A stretch of 32,519 nt of DNA from Natronohydrobacter sp. (GTDB lineage: Bacteria; Pseudomonadota; Alphaproteobacteria; Rhodobacterales; Rhodobacteraceae): contig SLDY01000058.1 in the NCBI GenBank assembly GCA_007125005.1, positions 1 through 32,519 on the forward strand. Direction: 5' to 3'. Numbering within the stretch: position 1 is the first letter of the stretch; each line of letters starts with the position of its first letter. A program made the position numbers and the translations under genes. Below, one piece after another: positions 1 through 9,137 of this stretch. The notes below the pieces were generated by a model, which made no database searches, was not told the origin of the DNA, and worked only from the letters and a program-made list of their open reading frames with translations.

Positions 1-58
1 CGTCAAATCCAACCGAACAACATGAGCGGAATGGCAGTGCGCAACCGTAACCCAAGTT

Positions 59-90
59 CCGCTCACCGTTGCAGGTCCAGCGGTGAGCGG
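59..90. repeat. 10-bp perfect inverted repeat (stem-loop)
   Basis: CCGCTCACCG at 59-68 is mirrored by CGGTGAGCGG at 81-90 around a 12-base loop. No T-run follows on either strand, so it is not a textbook intrinsic terminator. It may be the 3' end of an upstream transcript or a protein-binding site. Confidence 0.55.
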
Positions 91-125
91 GTGGGAATGC
101 CTTTTCTGCCTTGGGGCACTGAGGT

Positions 126-146
126 GCGGCTGAGAAGCCGCTTTTG
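126..146 (+). terminator. Candidate intrinsic terminator upstream of the anthranilate operon
   Basis: GCGGCT (126-131) pairs with AGCCGC (136-141) across a GAGA tetraloop, a GNRA-type loop, and is followed directly by TTTT. It sits about 225 bases before the first gene. It could therefore end an upstream + strand gene that lies outside the window, or attenuate a long leader. Confidence 0.45.
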
Positions 147-286
147 CCTACAGAACAGCAGATCAGCGGAGATCCTGCGAGGCAAAGCGGGCGCTTGAAA
201 ACAAGGTGCAACCAATCAAAGGGGCAGTGTTCGTTGTGGGGTCGCTGTGGGACGGATGATTGAGGAGACCCGTCGGGCATGCAGAA

Positions 287-300
287 TAGATAAATTTCTA
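287..300. promoter_or_regulatory. Possible MarR-type operator, AT-rich imperfect palindrome
   Basis: TAGA (287-290) and TCTA (297-300) flank an AT-only centre, giving a 14-base imperfect palindrome about 70 bases before the first start codon. MarR regulators commonly bind AT-rich palindromes, and a marR gene is third in the operon. The match is only suggestive. Confidence 0.25.
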
Positions 301-371
301 ACCTAAAATATTAAAGCTTGAAATAGAGGCGTGAACGTTGCAGTCTTCTTACAAAGACAGGGAGTTCGGCG

Positions 372-2660
372 ATGAAGATTCTGTGCCTTGGCGGCGGTCC
401 GGCAGGTCTCTATTTCGGCATATCCATGAAATTGCGCGACCCAGCGCATCATGTGACAGTGCTGGAGCGCAACCGGGCCAATGACACTTTTGGCTGGGGC
501 GTGGTGCTCTCGGATGATGCACTCTCGCGGATGCAGCGCAACGATCCCATATCGACAGAGGCGATCCGCAGCCAGTTTGCCTATTGGGACGATATTGCGG
601 TGATACATGCAGGCAATCGCACTGTCTCGGGGGGGCATGGCTTTGCCGGGATCGGGCGCAAGGCAATGTTGATCCTGCTGCAGGAGCGTGCGTGCGAACT
701 GGGTGTCGAGATGCGCTTCGAGAGCGAATTCGAAAGCGCCGAGAACTATCGGCGCGACTATGATCTGGTCGTGGCCTGCGACGGCATCAACTCGCGCGTT
801 CGTAGTGAATATGCCGATGTCTTCCGCCCTGATATCGACACGCGCAAATGTAAATTCGTCTGGCTGGGCACGCATCAGAAATTCGATGATGCGTTCACCT
901 TCATCTTCGAGAAGACTGAACATGGCTGGGTCTGGGCGCATGTCTATCAGTTCGATGACAATACCGCGACCTTCATTGTCGAATGCCTGCCCGAGACATG
1001 GGAGCGCTGGGGTTTTGAGGCCATGTCGAAGGAGGAAACCGTCGAGACATGCCGCCAGATCTTCGCGGCGCATCTGGACGGGCATGACCTGATGTCGAAC
1101 GCGGCGCATCTGCGCGGATCGGCGGTCTGGATGCAGTTCCCGCGCGTGATTTGTGAGCGGTGGTATCACGAGAATGTCGTGCTGATGGGCGATGCTGCGG
1201 CGACGGGGCATTTCTCCATTGGATCAGGCACGCGGCTGGCCTTCGATTCTGCCATCGCCTTGGCCGAATATCTGCATTCCGAGCCGGATATGCAGACAGC
1301 CTTCAAACGCTATCAGGAAGAGCGGCGTCTGGAAGTGCTGCGCCTGCAATCAGCGGCGCGCAACAGCCTCGAATGGTTCGAGGAGGTGGAGCGCTATCTT
1401 GACATGCCGCCGCTGCAATTCGCCTATTCGCTGCTGACCCGAAGCCAGCGCATCAGCCATGAGAACCTGCGCCTGCGCGACCCGGACTGGCTGCGCGTGG
1501 CCGAGGACTGGTTTGCGGCACAGGCTGGCGGGGAGCCGGGCCGTGCGCCCATGTTCCAGCCCTACCGGCTGCGCGACATGGCATTGCAAAACCGCATCGT
1601 CGTCTCGCCCATGGCGCAATACAAGGCCGTCGATGGTTGCCCGACCGACTGGCACCTTGTCCATTATGCCGAGCGCGCGAAGGGCGGCGCGGGGCTGGTC
1701 TATACCGAGATGACTTGCGTCTCGCCCGAGGGCCGGATTACGCTCGGTTGCCCCGGTCTTTACGCGCCCGAGCATGAAGCGGCATGGCGGCGGCTGGTCG
1801 ATTTCGTTCATTCCGAGACCGAGGCGAAGATCTGTTGCCAGATCGGGCATTCGGGGCGCAAGGGTTCGACCCAGCTTGGCTGGGAGGAGATGGACGCGCC
1901 CTTGAGGCACGGCAACTGGCCAGTGATGAGCGCCAGCGCGATCCCATGGTCCGAGCGCAACGCGGTGCCAAAAGAGATGGACCGCGCCGATATGGATCTG
2001 GTGCGCGATCAGTTCGTCGCCGCTGCCGAGATGGCCAAGCGCGCGGGCTTCGACATGATCGAGCTGCACGCGGCGCATGGGTATCTGATCTCGAGCTTTA
2101 TCAGCCCGGTTTCGAACCAGCGCCGCGATGAATATGGCGGATCGCTGGAAAATCGCCTGCGCTACCCCCTGGAGATTTTCGCCGCCATGCGCGCAGTCTG
2201 GCCCGAGAGCAAGCCTCTCTCGGTGCGGATTTCGGCGCATGACTGGCGCGGGGATGAGGGGATCACGCCCGCGGAGGCTGTGGAGATTGCACGCGCTTTC
2301 CGCGCGGCGGGTGCGGATATCATAGATGTGTCGGCGGGCCAGACCAGCACCGAGGCCAAGCCAGTCTATGGCCGCATGTTCCAGACCCCGTTCTCGGACC
2401 GCATCCGAAACGAGGCGGGCATCCCGACAATGGCGGTAGGCAATATTTATGAGCCCGATCATGTGAACTCGATCCTGATGGCTGGCCGCGCTGATCTGGT
2501 GTGCCTCGCGCGACCGCATCTGGCCGATCCCTATTGGACGCTCCACGCCGCCGTGGCGATGGGCGACACGAGCACAAATTGGCCCCTGCCCTATCTCGCG
2601 GGCCGCGATCAGGCGCGCAGGCTGGCCGAACGTGAGGCCGAAATGGTGGGCAAGGTATGA
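372..2660 (+). CDS. 2-aminobenzoyl-CoA monooxygenase/reductase (salicylyl-CoA 5-hydroxylase/OYE fusion)
   Basis: This 762-residue protein fuses two enzymes. Residues 1 to about 385 are a class A FAD monooxygenase, with an N-terminal dinucleotide fold ([10 protein letters not shown] at 7-16), a DG motif at 137-138 and the FAD-binding [12 protein letters not shown] block from 273. From Met394 onward it is an old-yellow-enzyme (FMN) reductase, with HAAHGYL at 566-572 and the [12 protein letters not shown] signature. This layout matches the Azoarcus-type enzyme that hydroxylates anthraniloyl-CoA and then reduces the ring to a non-aromatic amino-oxocyclohexene carbonyl-CoA. The neighbouring aryl-CoA ligase and kynA favour anthranilate over salicylate. 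A GGGAG box seven bases upstream supports the start. The gene heads a nine-gene operon and overlaps the next gene by 4 bases (ATGA). Confidence 0.9.
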   Translation: MKILCLGGGPAGLYFGISMKLRDPAHHVTVLERNRANDTFGWGVVLSDDALSRMQRNDPISTEAIRSQFAYWDDIAVIHAGNRTVSGGHGFAGIGRKAMLILLQERACELGVEMRFESEFESAENYRRDYDLVVACDGINSRVRSEYADVFRPDIDTRKCKFVWLGTHQKFDDAFTFIFEKTEHGWVWAHVYQFDDNTATFIVECLPETWERWGFEAMSKEETVETCRQIFAAHLDGHDLMSNAAHLRGSAVWMQFPRVICERWYHENVVLMGDAAATGHFSIGSGTRLAFDSAIALAEYLHSEPDMQTAFKRYQEERRLEVLRLQSAARNSLEWFEEVERYLDMPPLQFAYSLLTRSQRISHENLRLRDPDWLRVAEDWFAAQAGGEPGRAPMFQPYRLRDMALQNRIVVSPMAQYKAVDGCPTDWHLVHYAERAKGGAGLVYTEMTCVSPEGRITLGCPGLYAPEHEAAWRRLVDFVHSETEAKICCQIGHSGRKGSTQLGWEEMDAPLRHGNWPVMSASAIPWSERNAVPKEMDRADMDLVRDQFVAAAEMAKRAGFDMIELHAAHGYLISSFISPVSNQRRDEYGGSLENRLRYPLEIFAAMRAVWPESKPLSVRISAHDWRGDEGITPAEAVEIARAFRAAGADIIDVSAGQTSTEAKPVYGRMFQTPFSDRIRNEAGIPTMAVGNIYEPDHVNSILMAGRADLVCLARPHLADPYWTLHAAVAMGDTSTNWPLPYLAGRDQARRLAEREAEMVGKV

Positions 2661-3379
2661 GCAGGCGGATTCTGGTCACAGGGGGCGGCTCCGGAATAGG
2701 CCGCGCGATTGCACGCGCCTTTGCGGATGCCGGCGACAGCGTGACCATCACCGGGCGGCGCATGGAGGCGCTGGAGGAAAGTGCTCGCGGGTGGAATATG
2801 GCCTTCCGCGTGGCCGATGTAACCAATGAGGCGCAGGTCGCCGCGCTGTTCGACCAAACCTTCGATGTGGTAATCGCGAATGCTGGCGGGGGCAGCGCAG
2901 GCAAGCTGCGCTCGATCACACTGGCCGACTGGAACGCTACGCTGGCCGCGAATATGACCAGCACATTTCTCACCTTCCGCGAGGCTTTGAAAGGCATGGG
3001 GACAGGCGGGCGACTGATTGCCATGGCTTCGACCGCGAGCCTCAAGGGCGGGGCGACAATCCCGGCCTATGCGGCTGCGAAACATGGGGTGCTGGGGTTG
3101 GTACGCTCTGTCGCGCTGGAGGTGGCGAAGAAGGGCATCACCTGCAACGCAGTGTGCCCGGGCTTTGTCGATACGCCTTTGGCTGCACAGGCCGTGGGCG
3201 CAGTGCAGGAGCGCTTCGGGCTTAACGAGGAGGCAGCATTGGCGCAAATCGTGGCCGATAACCCCATGGCGCGGCTGATCGCACCTGAAGAAGTGGTGGC
3301 GGCAGTGATGTTCCTCGCCTCGCCTTCGGCAGCGATGATCAATGGCCATGCGCTGAGCGTTTCGGGGGGAGAGATATGA
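2657..3379 (+). CDS. SDR-family 3-hydroxyacyl-CoA-type dehydrogenase
   Basis: The product is a 240-residue classical short-chain dehydrogenase. It shows the cofactor motif TGGGSGIG at 8-15, the NAG motif, catalytic Ser125, and Tyr138/Lys142 in YAAAK. The PG motif after the active site (CPGFVDTPL) is also present. Position 2 in an aryl-CoA degradation operon suggests it oxidises a hydroxyl group on a ring-derived or ring-opened CoA ester, as a 3-hydroxyacyl-CoA dehydrogenase would. The exact substrate cannot be read from sequence. The start ATG overlaps the preceding stop as ATGA, and its own stop overlaps the marR start in the same way, so translation is probably coupled through all three genes. 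Confidence 0.85.
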   Translation: MSRRILVTGGGSGIGRAIARAFADAGDSVTITGRRMEALEESARGWNMAFRVADVTNEAQVAALFDQTFDVVIANAGGGSAGKLRSITLADWNATLAANMTSTFLTFREALKGMGTGGRLIAMASTASLKGGATIPAYAAAKHGVLGLVRSVALEVAKKGITCNAVCPGFVDTPLAAQAVGAVQERFGLNEEAALAQIVADNPMARLIAPEEVVAAVMFLASPSAAMINGHALSVSGGEI

Positions 3380-3831
3380 CCGCGCCGCCGCTCTCTAAAA
3401 ACCGGCTGCGGCTATGGCTCCGGCTGCTGAAAACCACTGGCGAGATCGAGGCCGAGTTGCGCCGCAGGTTACGCTCCGAATTCGACACCACGCTGCCGCG
3501 CTTCGATGTGATGGCGGCGCTTGCGCGCGCGCCAGAGGGGCTGCGCATGTCCGAGATATCCGCGCGCTTGCGGGTCTCCAACGGCAATATCACCGGCATC
3601 GTGGACCGGCTCGTGCTGGAAGGGCTTGCACTGCGCATTGCTGTGCCGGGCGACCGACGGGCGATGGTCGCCCGGCTCACACCACATGGGCAATCCGTTT
3701 TCGCCGAACAGGCCGCAGCGCATGAGGGCTGGATCAACGAATTGCTGTCCGGGCTCGGGGCCGAGGATCTGGCAGCGATGAGCAGCCGGCTGGAACAGCT
3801 GACCCCCCTTATCGAGAAGGAACGCCTCTGA
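3376..3831 (+). CDS. MarR-family transcriptional regulator
   Basis: This 151-residue protein has the MarR winged-helix arrangement. A recognition helix region lies at about residues 56-85 ([20 protein letters not shown]), followed by the wing with the characteristic PGDRR at about 91-95. Long helices at each end would form the dimer interface. It lies inside the operon, overlapping both neighbours by 4 bases and 1 base, so it is made together with the enzymes. This arrangement is typical of an autorepressor that senses an aromatic acid or its CoA ester; anthranilate or anthraniloyl-CoA is the obvious guess. A possible operator lies near 287-300. Family assignment is firm, ligand is inferred. 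Confidence 0.9.
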   Translation: MTAPPLSKNRLRLWLRLLKTTGEIEAELRRRLRSEFDTTLPRFDVMAALARAPEGLRMSEISARLRVSNGNITGIVDRLVLEGLALRIAVPGDRRAMVARLTPHGQSVFAEQAAAHEGWINELLSGLGAEDLAAMSSRLEQLTPLIEKERL

Positions 3832-4631
3832 TGCGCAGTGATGTGACACATTTCCGCTGTGAGATTGACGGCCCTGTGGCGATTGTTTCGCTCAACCGAC
3901 CCGAACGCAAGAACCCGCTAACCTTTGAAAGCTATGCTGAATTGCGCGACTGGTTTCGGGATCTGCATTATGACGATAAACTGCGTGCCGTGGTCTTTGC
4001 GCCCAATGGGGGAAATTTTTCATCCGGGGGGGATGTGCATGACATCATCGGCCCACTGACGCGCATGAGCATGAAGGAACTGCTGGCCTTTACGCGCATG
4101 ACAGGTGATCTGGTGAAAGCCATGATCGGCTGCGGCAAGCCAGTGATCGCAGCGGTGGACGGGGTCTGCGCAGGCGCGGGGGCGATCATCGCCATGGCCT
4201 CGGATCTGCGGATCGCCACACCGGAGGCGAAGACAGCGTTTCTGTTCAATCGTGTAGGGCTTGCGGGCTGCGATATGGGGGCCTGCGCGATTCTGCCACG
4301 GATCATCGGGCAAGGGCGTGCCGCGGAACTTCTGTATCTGGGCCGATCGATGAGCGCGGAAGAGGGGCTCGCCTGGGGTTTCTTCAACCGGGTGGTGGCG
4401 CAGGACGCGCTGATGGGCGAGGCGCGCGCGCTGGCCGAACGGATTGCGGCGGGACCGGGCTTCGCCAATATGATGACCAAGACGATGCTGGCGCAGGAAT
4501 GGGCCATGAGCCTCGATCAGGCGCTGGAGGCAGAGGCGCAGGCGCAGGCGATCTGCATGCAGGGCAATGACTTTCGTCGCGCGTATGAGGCTTTTGTGGC
4601 GCGCGAGAAGCCCGTGTTCCACGGGGATTGA
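3831..4631 (+). CDS. Enoyl-CoA hydratase/isomerase family protein
   Basis: This 266-residue crotonase-fold protein shows the first oxyanion-hole block ([11 protein letters not shown]) and the second ([20 protein letters not shown]). In the active-site loop the sequence reads [15 protein letters not shown], with Asp148 where many hydratases carry a Glu. A similarly placed Asp occurs in dienoyl-CoA isomerases, so hydration, isomerisation or hydrolytic ring opening are all possible. In this operon it most likely acts after ring reduction. The start ATG shares one base with the marR stop (TGATG). A 58-base gap holding an intergenic repeat separates it from the acyl-CoA dehydrogenase gene. Confidence 0.85.
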   Translation: MRSDVTHFRCEIDGPVAIVSLNRPERKNPLTFESYAELRDWFRDLHYDDKLRAVVFAPNGGNFSSGGDVHDIIGPLTRMSMKELLAFTRMTGDLVKAMIGCGKPVIAAVDGVCAGAGAIIAMASDLRIATPEAKTAFLFNRVGLAGCDMGACAILPRIIGQGRAAELLYLGRSMSAEEGLAWGFFNRVVAQDALMGEARALAERIAAGPGFANMMTKTMLAQEWAMSLDQALEAEAQAQAICMQGNDFRRAYEAFVAREKPVFHGD

Positions 4632-4637
4632 GGGGGG

Positions 4638-4679
4638 GCGGCCTGCGGCCGGATTTTGAGTATTTTTGGCAAGATGAAA
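4638..4679 (+). repeat. Intergenic repeat element, copy 1
   Basis: Read on the + strand the element has a small GC hairpin (CGGCC-TGC-GGCCG at 4639-4651), an AT-rich block GAGTATTTTTGGCAAG, and then ATGAAA. Ten bases later the acyl-CoA dehydrogenase gene starts. Copies 2 and 3, near 14560 and 30171, share the GGCCTGCGGCC core, the TATTT block and the GATGAAA end. They are also placed between two genes of one operon in the direction of transcription. Confidence 0.75.
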
Positions 4680-4689
4680 CGGGGGCGCG

Positions 4690-5844
4690 ATGAGTGACAA
4701 GAGCTATCTCGACTGGCCCTTTTTCGAGGACCGGCATCGCGCGCTGGCAGCGGAGGCCGAAGCGTGGGCGCGCGCGCATCTTGGGGCTGTCGATCATGGC
4801 GATGTCGATGCGACCAGTCGCAAACTGGTGGCAGCGCTTGGGGAAGCGGGTTTTCTGGGTCTGACCGGCGCTGAGGATGGGCGGCTCGATGTGCGGAGCC
4901 TTTGCCTGATGCGCGAGGCGCTTGCGCGCCATGACGGGTTAGCGGATTTCGCCTTTGCGATGCAGGGGTTGGGGACGGGGGCGATTTCACTCTTCGGAAC
5001 TGAGGAACAGAAGGCGCGCTGGCTACCCGAAACACGGGCCGGGCGCGCGATTGCTGCTTTTGCGCTGACCGAGCCGCAATCGGGCTCGGACGTGGCCAAT
5101 TCTACCATGACGGCAGTGTCTGATGGCGATGACTACATCCTGACAGGCGAGAAGACATGGATCTCGAACGGTGGCATTGCCGATCTCTACACGGTTTTCG
5201 CCCGCACAGGCGAGGAACCGGGGGCGAAGGGGCTGTCATGCTTTCTGGTGACGCCGGACACGGCCGGGTTCGAGGTTGTCGAGCGGCTGGAAGTAATGGC
5301 CCCGCATCCATTGGCGCGGCTGCGCTTTTCGGATGTCCGCGTACCGAAAGCGGCACTAGTGGGGCAGCCGGGGGCCGGTTTCCGCATCGCGATGTCGGTG
5401 CTTGATGTGTTCCGCTCGACAGTCGCGGCCGCCGCTCTGGGTTTCGCACGGTGCGCACTCGATGAGGCACTGGCGCGCGTCACCACCCGCCAGATCGGGG
5501 GCGCTGCGCTCTCGGAGTTGCAGATGGTGCAGGGCCATATCGCGGATATGGCACTGGATGTGGATGCAGCCGCGCTGCTCGTCTATCGTGCCGCCTGGAC
5601 CAAGGATTCCGGCGCGCCACGCGTGACGCGCGAAGCTGCAATGGCGAAGCTTTTCGCCACCGATCAGGCGCAACAGGTGATCGACCGTGCGGTCCAGCTT
5701 CATGGCGGCGACGGAGTGCGCGCGGGCGAAGTGGTGGAGCGGCTTTACCGCGATATCCGGGCGCTCAGGATTTATGAGGGGGCCTCGGATGTTCAACGTG
5801 TGGTCATCGCGCGCCAGACATTGGCCGCATATCTGAGAGGATAG
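4690..5844 (+). CDS. Acyl-CoA dehydrogenase
   Basis: This 384-residue flavoprotein has the full acyl-CoA dehydrogenase layout: an N-terminal helical domain, the beta-domain signature [14 protein letters not shown], the FAD-contacting block with TWISNGG, and a C-terminal helical domain. Glu363 in IYEGASDVQ matches the catalytic base position of medium-chain acyl-CoA dehydrogenase. The QLHGGDGV block, which contacts FAD across the dimer, is present. It probably desaturates an alicyclic or ring-opened CoA ester made from anthraniloyl-CoA, passing electrons to ETF. The start is preceded by a G-rich ribosome binding site and by repeat copy 1. Three bases separate it from the ligase gene. Confidence 0.88.
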   Translation: MSDKSYLDWPFFEDRHRALAAEAEAWARAHLGAVDHGDVDATSRKLVAALGEAGFLGLTGAEDGRLDVRSLCLMREALARHDGLADFAFAMQGLGTGAISLFGTEEQKARWLPETRAGRAIAAFALTEPQSGSDVANSTMTAVSDGDDYILTGEKTWISNGGIADLYTVFARTGEEPGAKGLSCFLVTPDTAGFEVVERLEVMAPHPLARLRFSDVRVPKAALVGQPGAGFRIAMSVLDVFRSTVAAAALGFARCALDEALARVTTRQIGGAALSELQMVQGHIADMALDVDAAALLVYRAAWTKDSGAPRVTREAAMAKLFATDQAQQVIDRAVQLHGGDGVRAGEVVERLYRDIRALRIYEGASDVQRVVIARQTLAAYLRG

Positions 5845-5847
5845 GAC

Positions 5848-7461
5848 ATGTTTGCATCAGCCCATACCGATACATTCGCCCGCGACAACCTGCCCGACCG
5901 GGCACTCTGGCCGGATTTGCTGCTCGAGGGGTTCGACTATCCCGAAAGGCTGAATGCGGCCGTGGAGCTGACCGATGCGATGGTGGCGCGCGGCTTTGGC
6001 GATCATACTGCGCTGATCGGAAATGGACGGCGGCGCACATATAAGGAACTGGCCGACTGGACCAATCGGCTGGCGCATGTGCTGGTTGAGGACCTCGGGG
6101 TAAAACCGGGCAACCGGGTGCTGATCCGTTCGGCCAATAACCCTGCGATGGTAGCCTGCTGGCTCGCGGCGACAAAGGCGGGCGCGGTGGTGGTGAACAC
6201 CATGCCGATGTTGCGCGCCGGGGAGTTGACGAAATATGTTGATGCCGCCGAGATCACGCACGCGCTTTGCGATACGCGGCTAATGGATGAGATGGCGCTC
6301 TGCGCCAAGAACAATCGTTTTCTGAAAACCGTGGTCGGCTTTGATGGCACGGCCAATCACGACGCGGAGCTCGATCGACTTGCACTTCAGAAACCTGTTC
6401 AGTTCAAGCCCGTTGACACTGCGCAGGATGATGTGGCGCTGATCGGCTTCACCTCGGGTTCGACAGGGGTGCCCAAGGGCACGATGCATTTCCACCGCGA
6501 CCTTCTGATCATTGCCGATGGCTATGCCCGCGAGGTGCTGCAGGTCACGCCAGAGGATGTCTTTGTGGGCTCACCACCTCTGGCCTTCACCTTCGGGCTG
6601 GGGGGGCTTGCGATCTTTCCCTTGCGTTTTGGCGCGGCTGCCACATTGCTGGAGCAGGCCACCCCGCCTAATATGATCGAGATCATCGAGACTTATCGCG
6701 CCACAGTCTGCTTTACGGCACCCACAGCTTACCGCGCCATGCTCTCGGCCATGGAGGCGGGGGCGGATCTCTCCTCCCTTCGCGCCGCAGTCTCGGCGGG
6801 AGAAACGCTGCCCGCACCAGTCTATGAACAATGGATTGAAAAAACCGGAAAGCCGATGCTCGACGGGATCGGGGCTACGGAGCTTCTGCATATCTTCATC
6901 ACCAATCGTTTCGACGATCACCGACCTGCCTGCACCGGAAAACCGGTGACAGGCTATGAGGCGAAAGTGATCGGCCCGGATGGGCAGGAGGTCGAGCGCG
7001 GTGTGATCGGGCGGCTGGCTGTGCGCGGGCCAACCGGCTGTCGCTATCTCCGGGGGGATCGGCAGGCCGATTATGTGCACGATGGCTGGAACGTCACAGG
7101 CGATGCTTTCGTTCAGGATGCGGACGGGTATTTCCATTTTGCTGCACGCAATGACGATATGATCCTGTCTTCCGGCTACAATATCGCCGGGCCGGAGGTA
7201 GAGGCGGCGCTGCTTTCGCATGAGGCGGTTGCCGAATGCGCTGTGATTGGCGTTCCCGATGAGATGCGCGGAGCAATAGTTCAGGCGCATATCGTGCTGA
7301 TGGAGGATTTCGCACCTTCGGAGACTTTGGCCGCGCTCTTGCAGGACCATGTGAAAGCCACGATCGCGCCTTATAAGTATCCGAGATCCATTATTTTTGC
7401 CGAGAGACTGCCCAAGACACCAACGGGCAAGATCCAGCGTTTCCAGCTGCGCACGCCATGA
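5848..7461 (+). CDS. Aryl-CoA ligase (2-aminobenzoate/benzoate-CoA ligase family)
   Basis: This 537-residue adenylate-forming enzyme contains the P-loop-like core [10 protein letters not shown] (202-211), the GATE motif (342-345), the hinge-side TGD block, and the C-terminal catalytic Lys528 in PTGKIQR. Length and motif order match the benzoate-CoA ligase family, which activates aromatic acids with ATP and CoA. Its place between the acyl-CoA dehydrogenase and kynA, and the monooxygenase/reductase that heads the operon, make anthranilate the most likely substrate. Salicylate or benzoate cannot be excluded from sequence. A GAGGATAGGAC ribosome binding site precedes the ATG. The stop overlaps the kynA start by 4 bases. 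Confidence 0.85.
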   Translation: MFASAHTDTFARDNLPDRALWPDLLLEGFDYPERLNAAVELTDAMVARGFGDHTALIGNGRRRTYKELADWTNRLAHVLVEDLGVKPGNRVLIRSANNPAMVACWLAATKAGAVVVNTMPMLRAGELTKYVDAAEITHALCDTRLMDEMALCAKNNRFLKTVVGFDGTANHDAELDRLALQKPVQFKPVDTAQDDVALIGFTSGSTGVPKGTMHFHRDLLIIADGYAREVLQVTPEDVFVGSPPLAFTFGLGGLAIFPLRFGAAATLLEQATPPNMIEIIETYRATVCFTAPTAYRAMLSAMEAGADLSSLRAAVSAGETLPAPVYEQWIEKTGKPMLDGIGATELLHIFITNRFDDHRPACTGKPVTGYEAKVIGPDGQEVERGVIGRLAVRGPTGCRYLRGDRQADYVHDGWNVTGDAFVQDADGYFHFAARNDDMILSSGYNIAGPEVEAALLSHEAVAECAVIGVPDEMRGAIVQAHIVLMEDFAPSETLAALLQDHVKATIAPYKYPRSIIFAERLPKTPTGKIQRFQLRTP

Positions 7462-8288
7462 CAGAGGCTTATGATCCGCGCGAGGATGGCGCGAAGACAG
7501 ATTTTCGTGATGCCATGTCTTATGGCGATTACCTGCGCCTGAACGAGTTGCTCGAGCAGCAGCACCCCTTGTCGCGCGCGCATGATGAAATGCTGTTCAT
7601 CATCCAGCATCAGACCAGTGAATTGTGGATGAAACTGGCACTGCACGAATTGCAGGCCGCGCGCGAGGCCCTGATTGCGGGGCACATGCCGCAGATGTTC
7701 AAGATGCTCGCCCGCGTTGCGCGGATTTTCGAGCAACTCAACTCTGCATGGGATGTGCTGCGCACAATGACCCCCGCCGATTACACGCAATTTCGTGCTG
7801 CGCTCGGTCCGTCTTCGGGCTTTCAATCATGGCAATACCGCATGATCGAATATGTGCTGGGCAATCGTAACCCGCATCTTTTACGCCCACATGCCCATCT
7901 GCCAACAGCGCTGGAGCAGCTTGAGGCCGAGCTTGCACGACCCAGCTTCTATGATGAGGTGATCCGGCACCTTTTCGAACAACTCGGGGCTGGCGCGGCG
8001 CCAGTTCCTCAACTCGATAGCCCTCATCAGCCCCTGCCCGAGGTGCAGGCGCTTTGGCAGCAGGTTTATGAGGATACGACCACATATTGGGAGCTTTACG
8101 AACTGGCTGAAAAACTGGTCGATCTGGAGGATTACTTTCGCCGCTGGCGTTTCAACCATGTCACCACGGTCGAGCGTGTGATCGGCTTCAAGCGTGGCAC
8201 GGGTGGCACATCGGGTGTCGCTTACCTCAAACGGATGTTGAGTGTGGAACTATTCCCCGAACTCTGGCATTTGCGCAGTGATTTGTGA
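7458..8288 (+). CDS. kynA: Tryptophan 2,3-dioxygenase
   Basis: This 276-residue haem enzyme opens the indole ring of L-tryptophan to N-formylkynurenine, the first step of the kynurenine pathway. Diagnostic blocks are [24 protein letters not shown] with active-site His51, [15 protein letters not shown], and [15 protein letters not shown] with the probable proximal haem ligand His234, then GTGGTSGV near the C terminus. The length is typical of bacterial enzymes. It overlaps the ligase gene as ATGA and so is coupled to it. That links tryptophan breakdown to the anthraniloyl-CoA steps of the operon. Kynureninase and kynurenine formamidase are not in the window. Confidence 0.95.
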   Translation: MTEAYDPREDGAKTDFRDAMSYGDYLRLNELLEQQHPLSRAHDEMLFIIQHQTSELWMKLALHELQAAREALIAGHMPQMFKMLARVARIFEQLNSAWDVLRTMTPADYTQFRAALGPSSGFQSWQYRMIEYVLGNRNPHLLRPHAHLPTALEQLEAELARPSFYDEVIRHLFEQLGAGAAPVPQLDSPHQPLPEVQALWQQVYEDTTTYWELYELAEKLVDLEDYFRRWRFNHVTTVERVIGFKRGTGGTSGVAYLKRMLSVELFPELWHLRSDL

Positions 8289-8298
8289 GGGCAAACCC

Positions 8299-8703
8299 AT
8301 GCGATTTGAAAAACACCAGAAAGTGCTCTTTCGGCATTGCGATCCGGCGGGGATTATCTTCTATCCGCGCTATTTCGAGATGGTGAATGATCTGGTCGAA
8401 GCCTTTTTTGACGAGGCTCTTGGCTGGCCTTTCGAGGAATTGCTGCAAACTCAAGGTGTGCCCACGGCTGAGATCCGCCTGCGCTTTGCTGCGCCTTCGC
8501 GCCATGGTGACCATTTGCGCCTGCAGCTGGAGGTCACGCGGCTGGGGCGGGCCAGCATGGGGCTTGCGCTGCGAGCAGAGGATAACGCCGGGGAATTACG
8601 GTTCGAGGGGGAGTCAGTGCTGGTGCATATTGATGCAAACGGCAAACCCTGTGCCTGGCCTGATGGGATCCGAACCAAGATCGAAGCAGAATTGGACAGA
8701 TGA
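8299..8703 (+). CDS. 4-hydroxybenzoyl-CoA-type thioesterase (hotdog fold)
   Basis: The 134-residue protein begins MRFEKHQKVLFRHCDPAG. HCDPAGIIFYPRYFE is the signature of the 4-hydroxybenzoyl-CoA thioesterase hotdog family, with catalytic Asp15. The frame is open further upstream, but this ATG has a GAGGG ribosome binding site and lies 10 bases after the kynA stop, so it is preferred. In the operon it may hydrolyse an aromatic or alicyclic CoA ester, either as a productive step or to recover CoA from stalled intermediates. It is one base from the next gene. Confidence 0.82.
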   Translation: MRFEKHQKVLFRHCDPAGIIFYPRYFEMVNDLVEAFFDEALGWPFEELLQTQGVPTAEIRLRFAAPSRHGDHLRLQLEVTRLGRASMGLALRAEDNAGELRFEGESVLVHIDANGKPCAWPDGIRTKIEAELDR

Positions 8704-8704
8704 C

Positions 8705-9100
8705 ATGCGCCTGAAAACGATCCACCCCGAAGGCTGGGCCCCTGCACTTGGCTATGCAAACGGGATGCTCGCCCCCGATGGGACATTGCATATTGGCGGG
8801 CAGATCGGCTGGAATGCTGACAAGCAATTCGAGGCCAAGGGTTTTATTGGCCAGTTGGAACAAACACTGCGCAATGTGGTTGCCGTGGTTGAAGCCGCAG
8901 GCGGGAATGTCACCGACATTGCACGCATGACGTGGTTTGTAACGGATAAGGCCGAATACCTCGCGCATCAGCGCGAAGTCGGGCAGGCCTACCGGCGGGT
9001 CATGGGCAAGCATTTCCCGGCCATCTCGATGTTGGTCATCGCTGATCTGATAGAGGATGAGGCGCTGATCGAGATCGAGGCAACCGCGCATATCGGCTGA
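8705..9100 (+). CDS. RidA-family protein lacking the carboxylate-binding Arg
   Basis: This 131-residue protein has the Rid (YjgF/YER057c/UK114) fold signatures, including HIGGQIGWN near the N terminus and the closing EIEATA motif with the conserved Glu123. In classical RidA the motif near the active site reads PARS, and its Arg grips the carboxylate of 2-aminoacrylate. Here the motif is PAISM, with Ile107 in the Arg position. A normal RidA reaction on free enamine acids is therefore unlikely. The monooxygenase/reductase encoded at the head of the operon yields an enamine on a CoA thioester, which has no free carboxylate. Hydrolysis of that enamine with release of ammonia is a reasonable inference. 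The start is chosen because it follows the previous stop by one base. Confidence 0.85.
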   Translation: MRLKTIHPEGWAPALGYANGMLAPDGTLHIGGQIGWNADKQFEAKGFIGQLEQTLRNVVAVVEAAGGNVTDIARMTWFVTDKAEYLAHQREVGQAYRRVMGKHFPAISMLVIADLIEDEALIEIEATAHIG

Positions 9101-9109
9101 AAGGCTGGG

Positions 9110-9137
9110 CTGGCCCCTTGATCAGGGCCAGGTTTTC
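9110..9137 (+). terminator. Candidate terminator of the anthranilate operon
   Basis: CTGGCCC (9110-9116) pairs with GGGCCAG (9125-9131) over an 8-base loop, followed by GTTTTC on the + strand. It lies just after the RidA-like gene and overlaps the end of the convergent paaZ gene. Confidence 0.45.

Larger units (their letters stand above)
1..371. other. Non-coding leader before the anthranilate operon
   Basis: No convincing gene is seen in these 371 bases on either strand. The first 150 bases hold two perfect hairpins, described separately, that could end an upstream transcript. The last 90 bases are clearly more AT-rich than the rest of the window, as expected of a promoter and operator region. 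No -35/-10 pair was good enough to call. A long minus-strand open frame reaching into this region from inside the first gene is a shadow of that gene. Confidence 0.6.

Noticed and set aside
230-340. Promoter for the anthranilate operon
   Set aside because: TTGAGG at about 271 has no acceptable -10 box at 16-18 bases. Other pairs were weaker, so none is called.
303-1211. 302-residue open frame on the minus strand
   Set aside because: It lies opposite the monooxygenase/reductase gene, has no recognisable domain and is rich in Arg, His and Ala, as expected for a shadow in GC-rich DNA.
372-2660. Frameshifted or wrongly joined pair of genes (monooxygenase plus OYE reductase)
   Set aside because: The frame is continuous across the junction near residue 390, and the same fusion is known in anthraniloyl-CoA and salicylyl-CoA enzymes.
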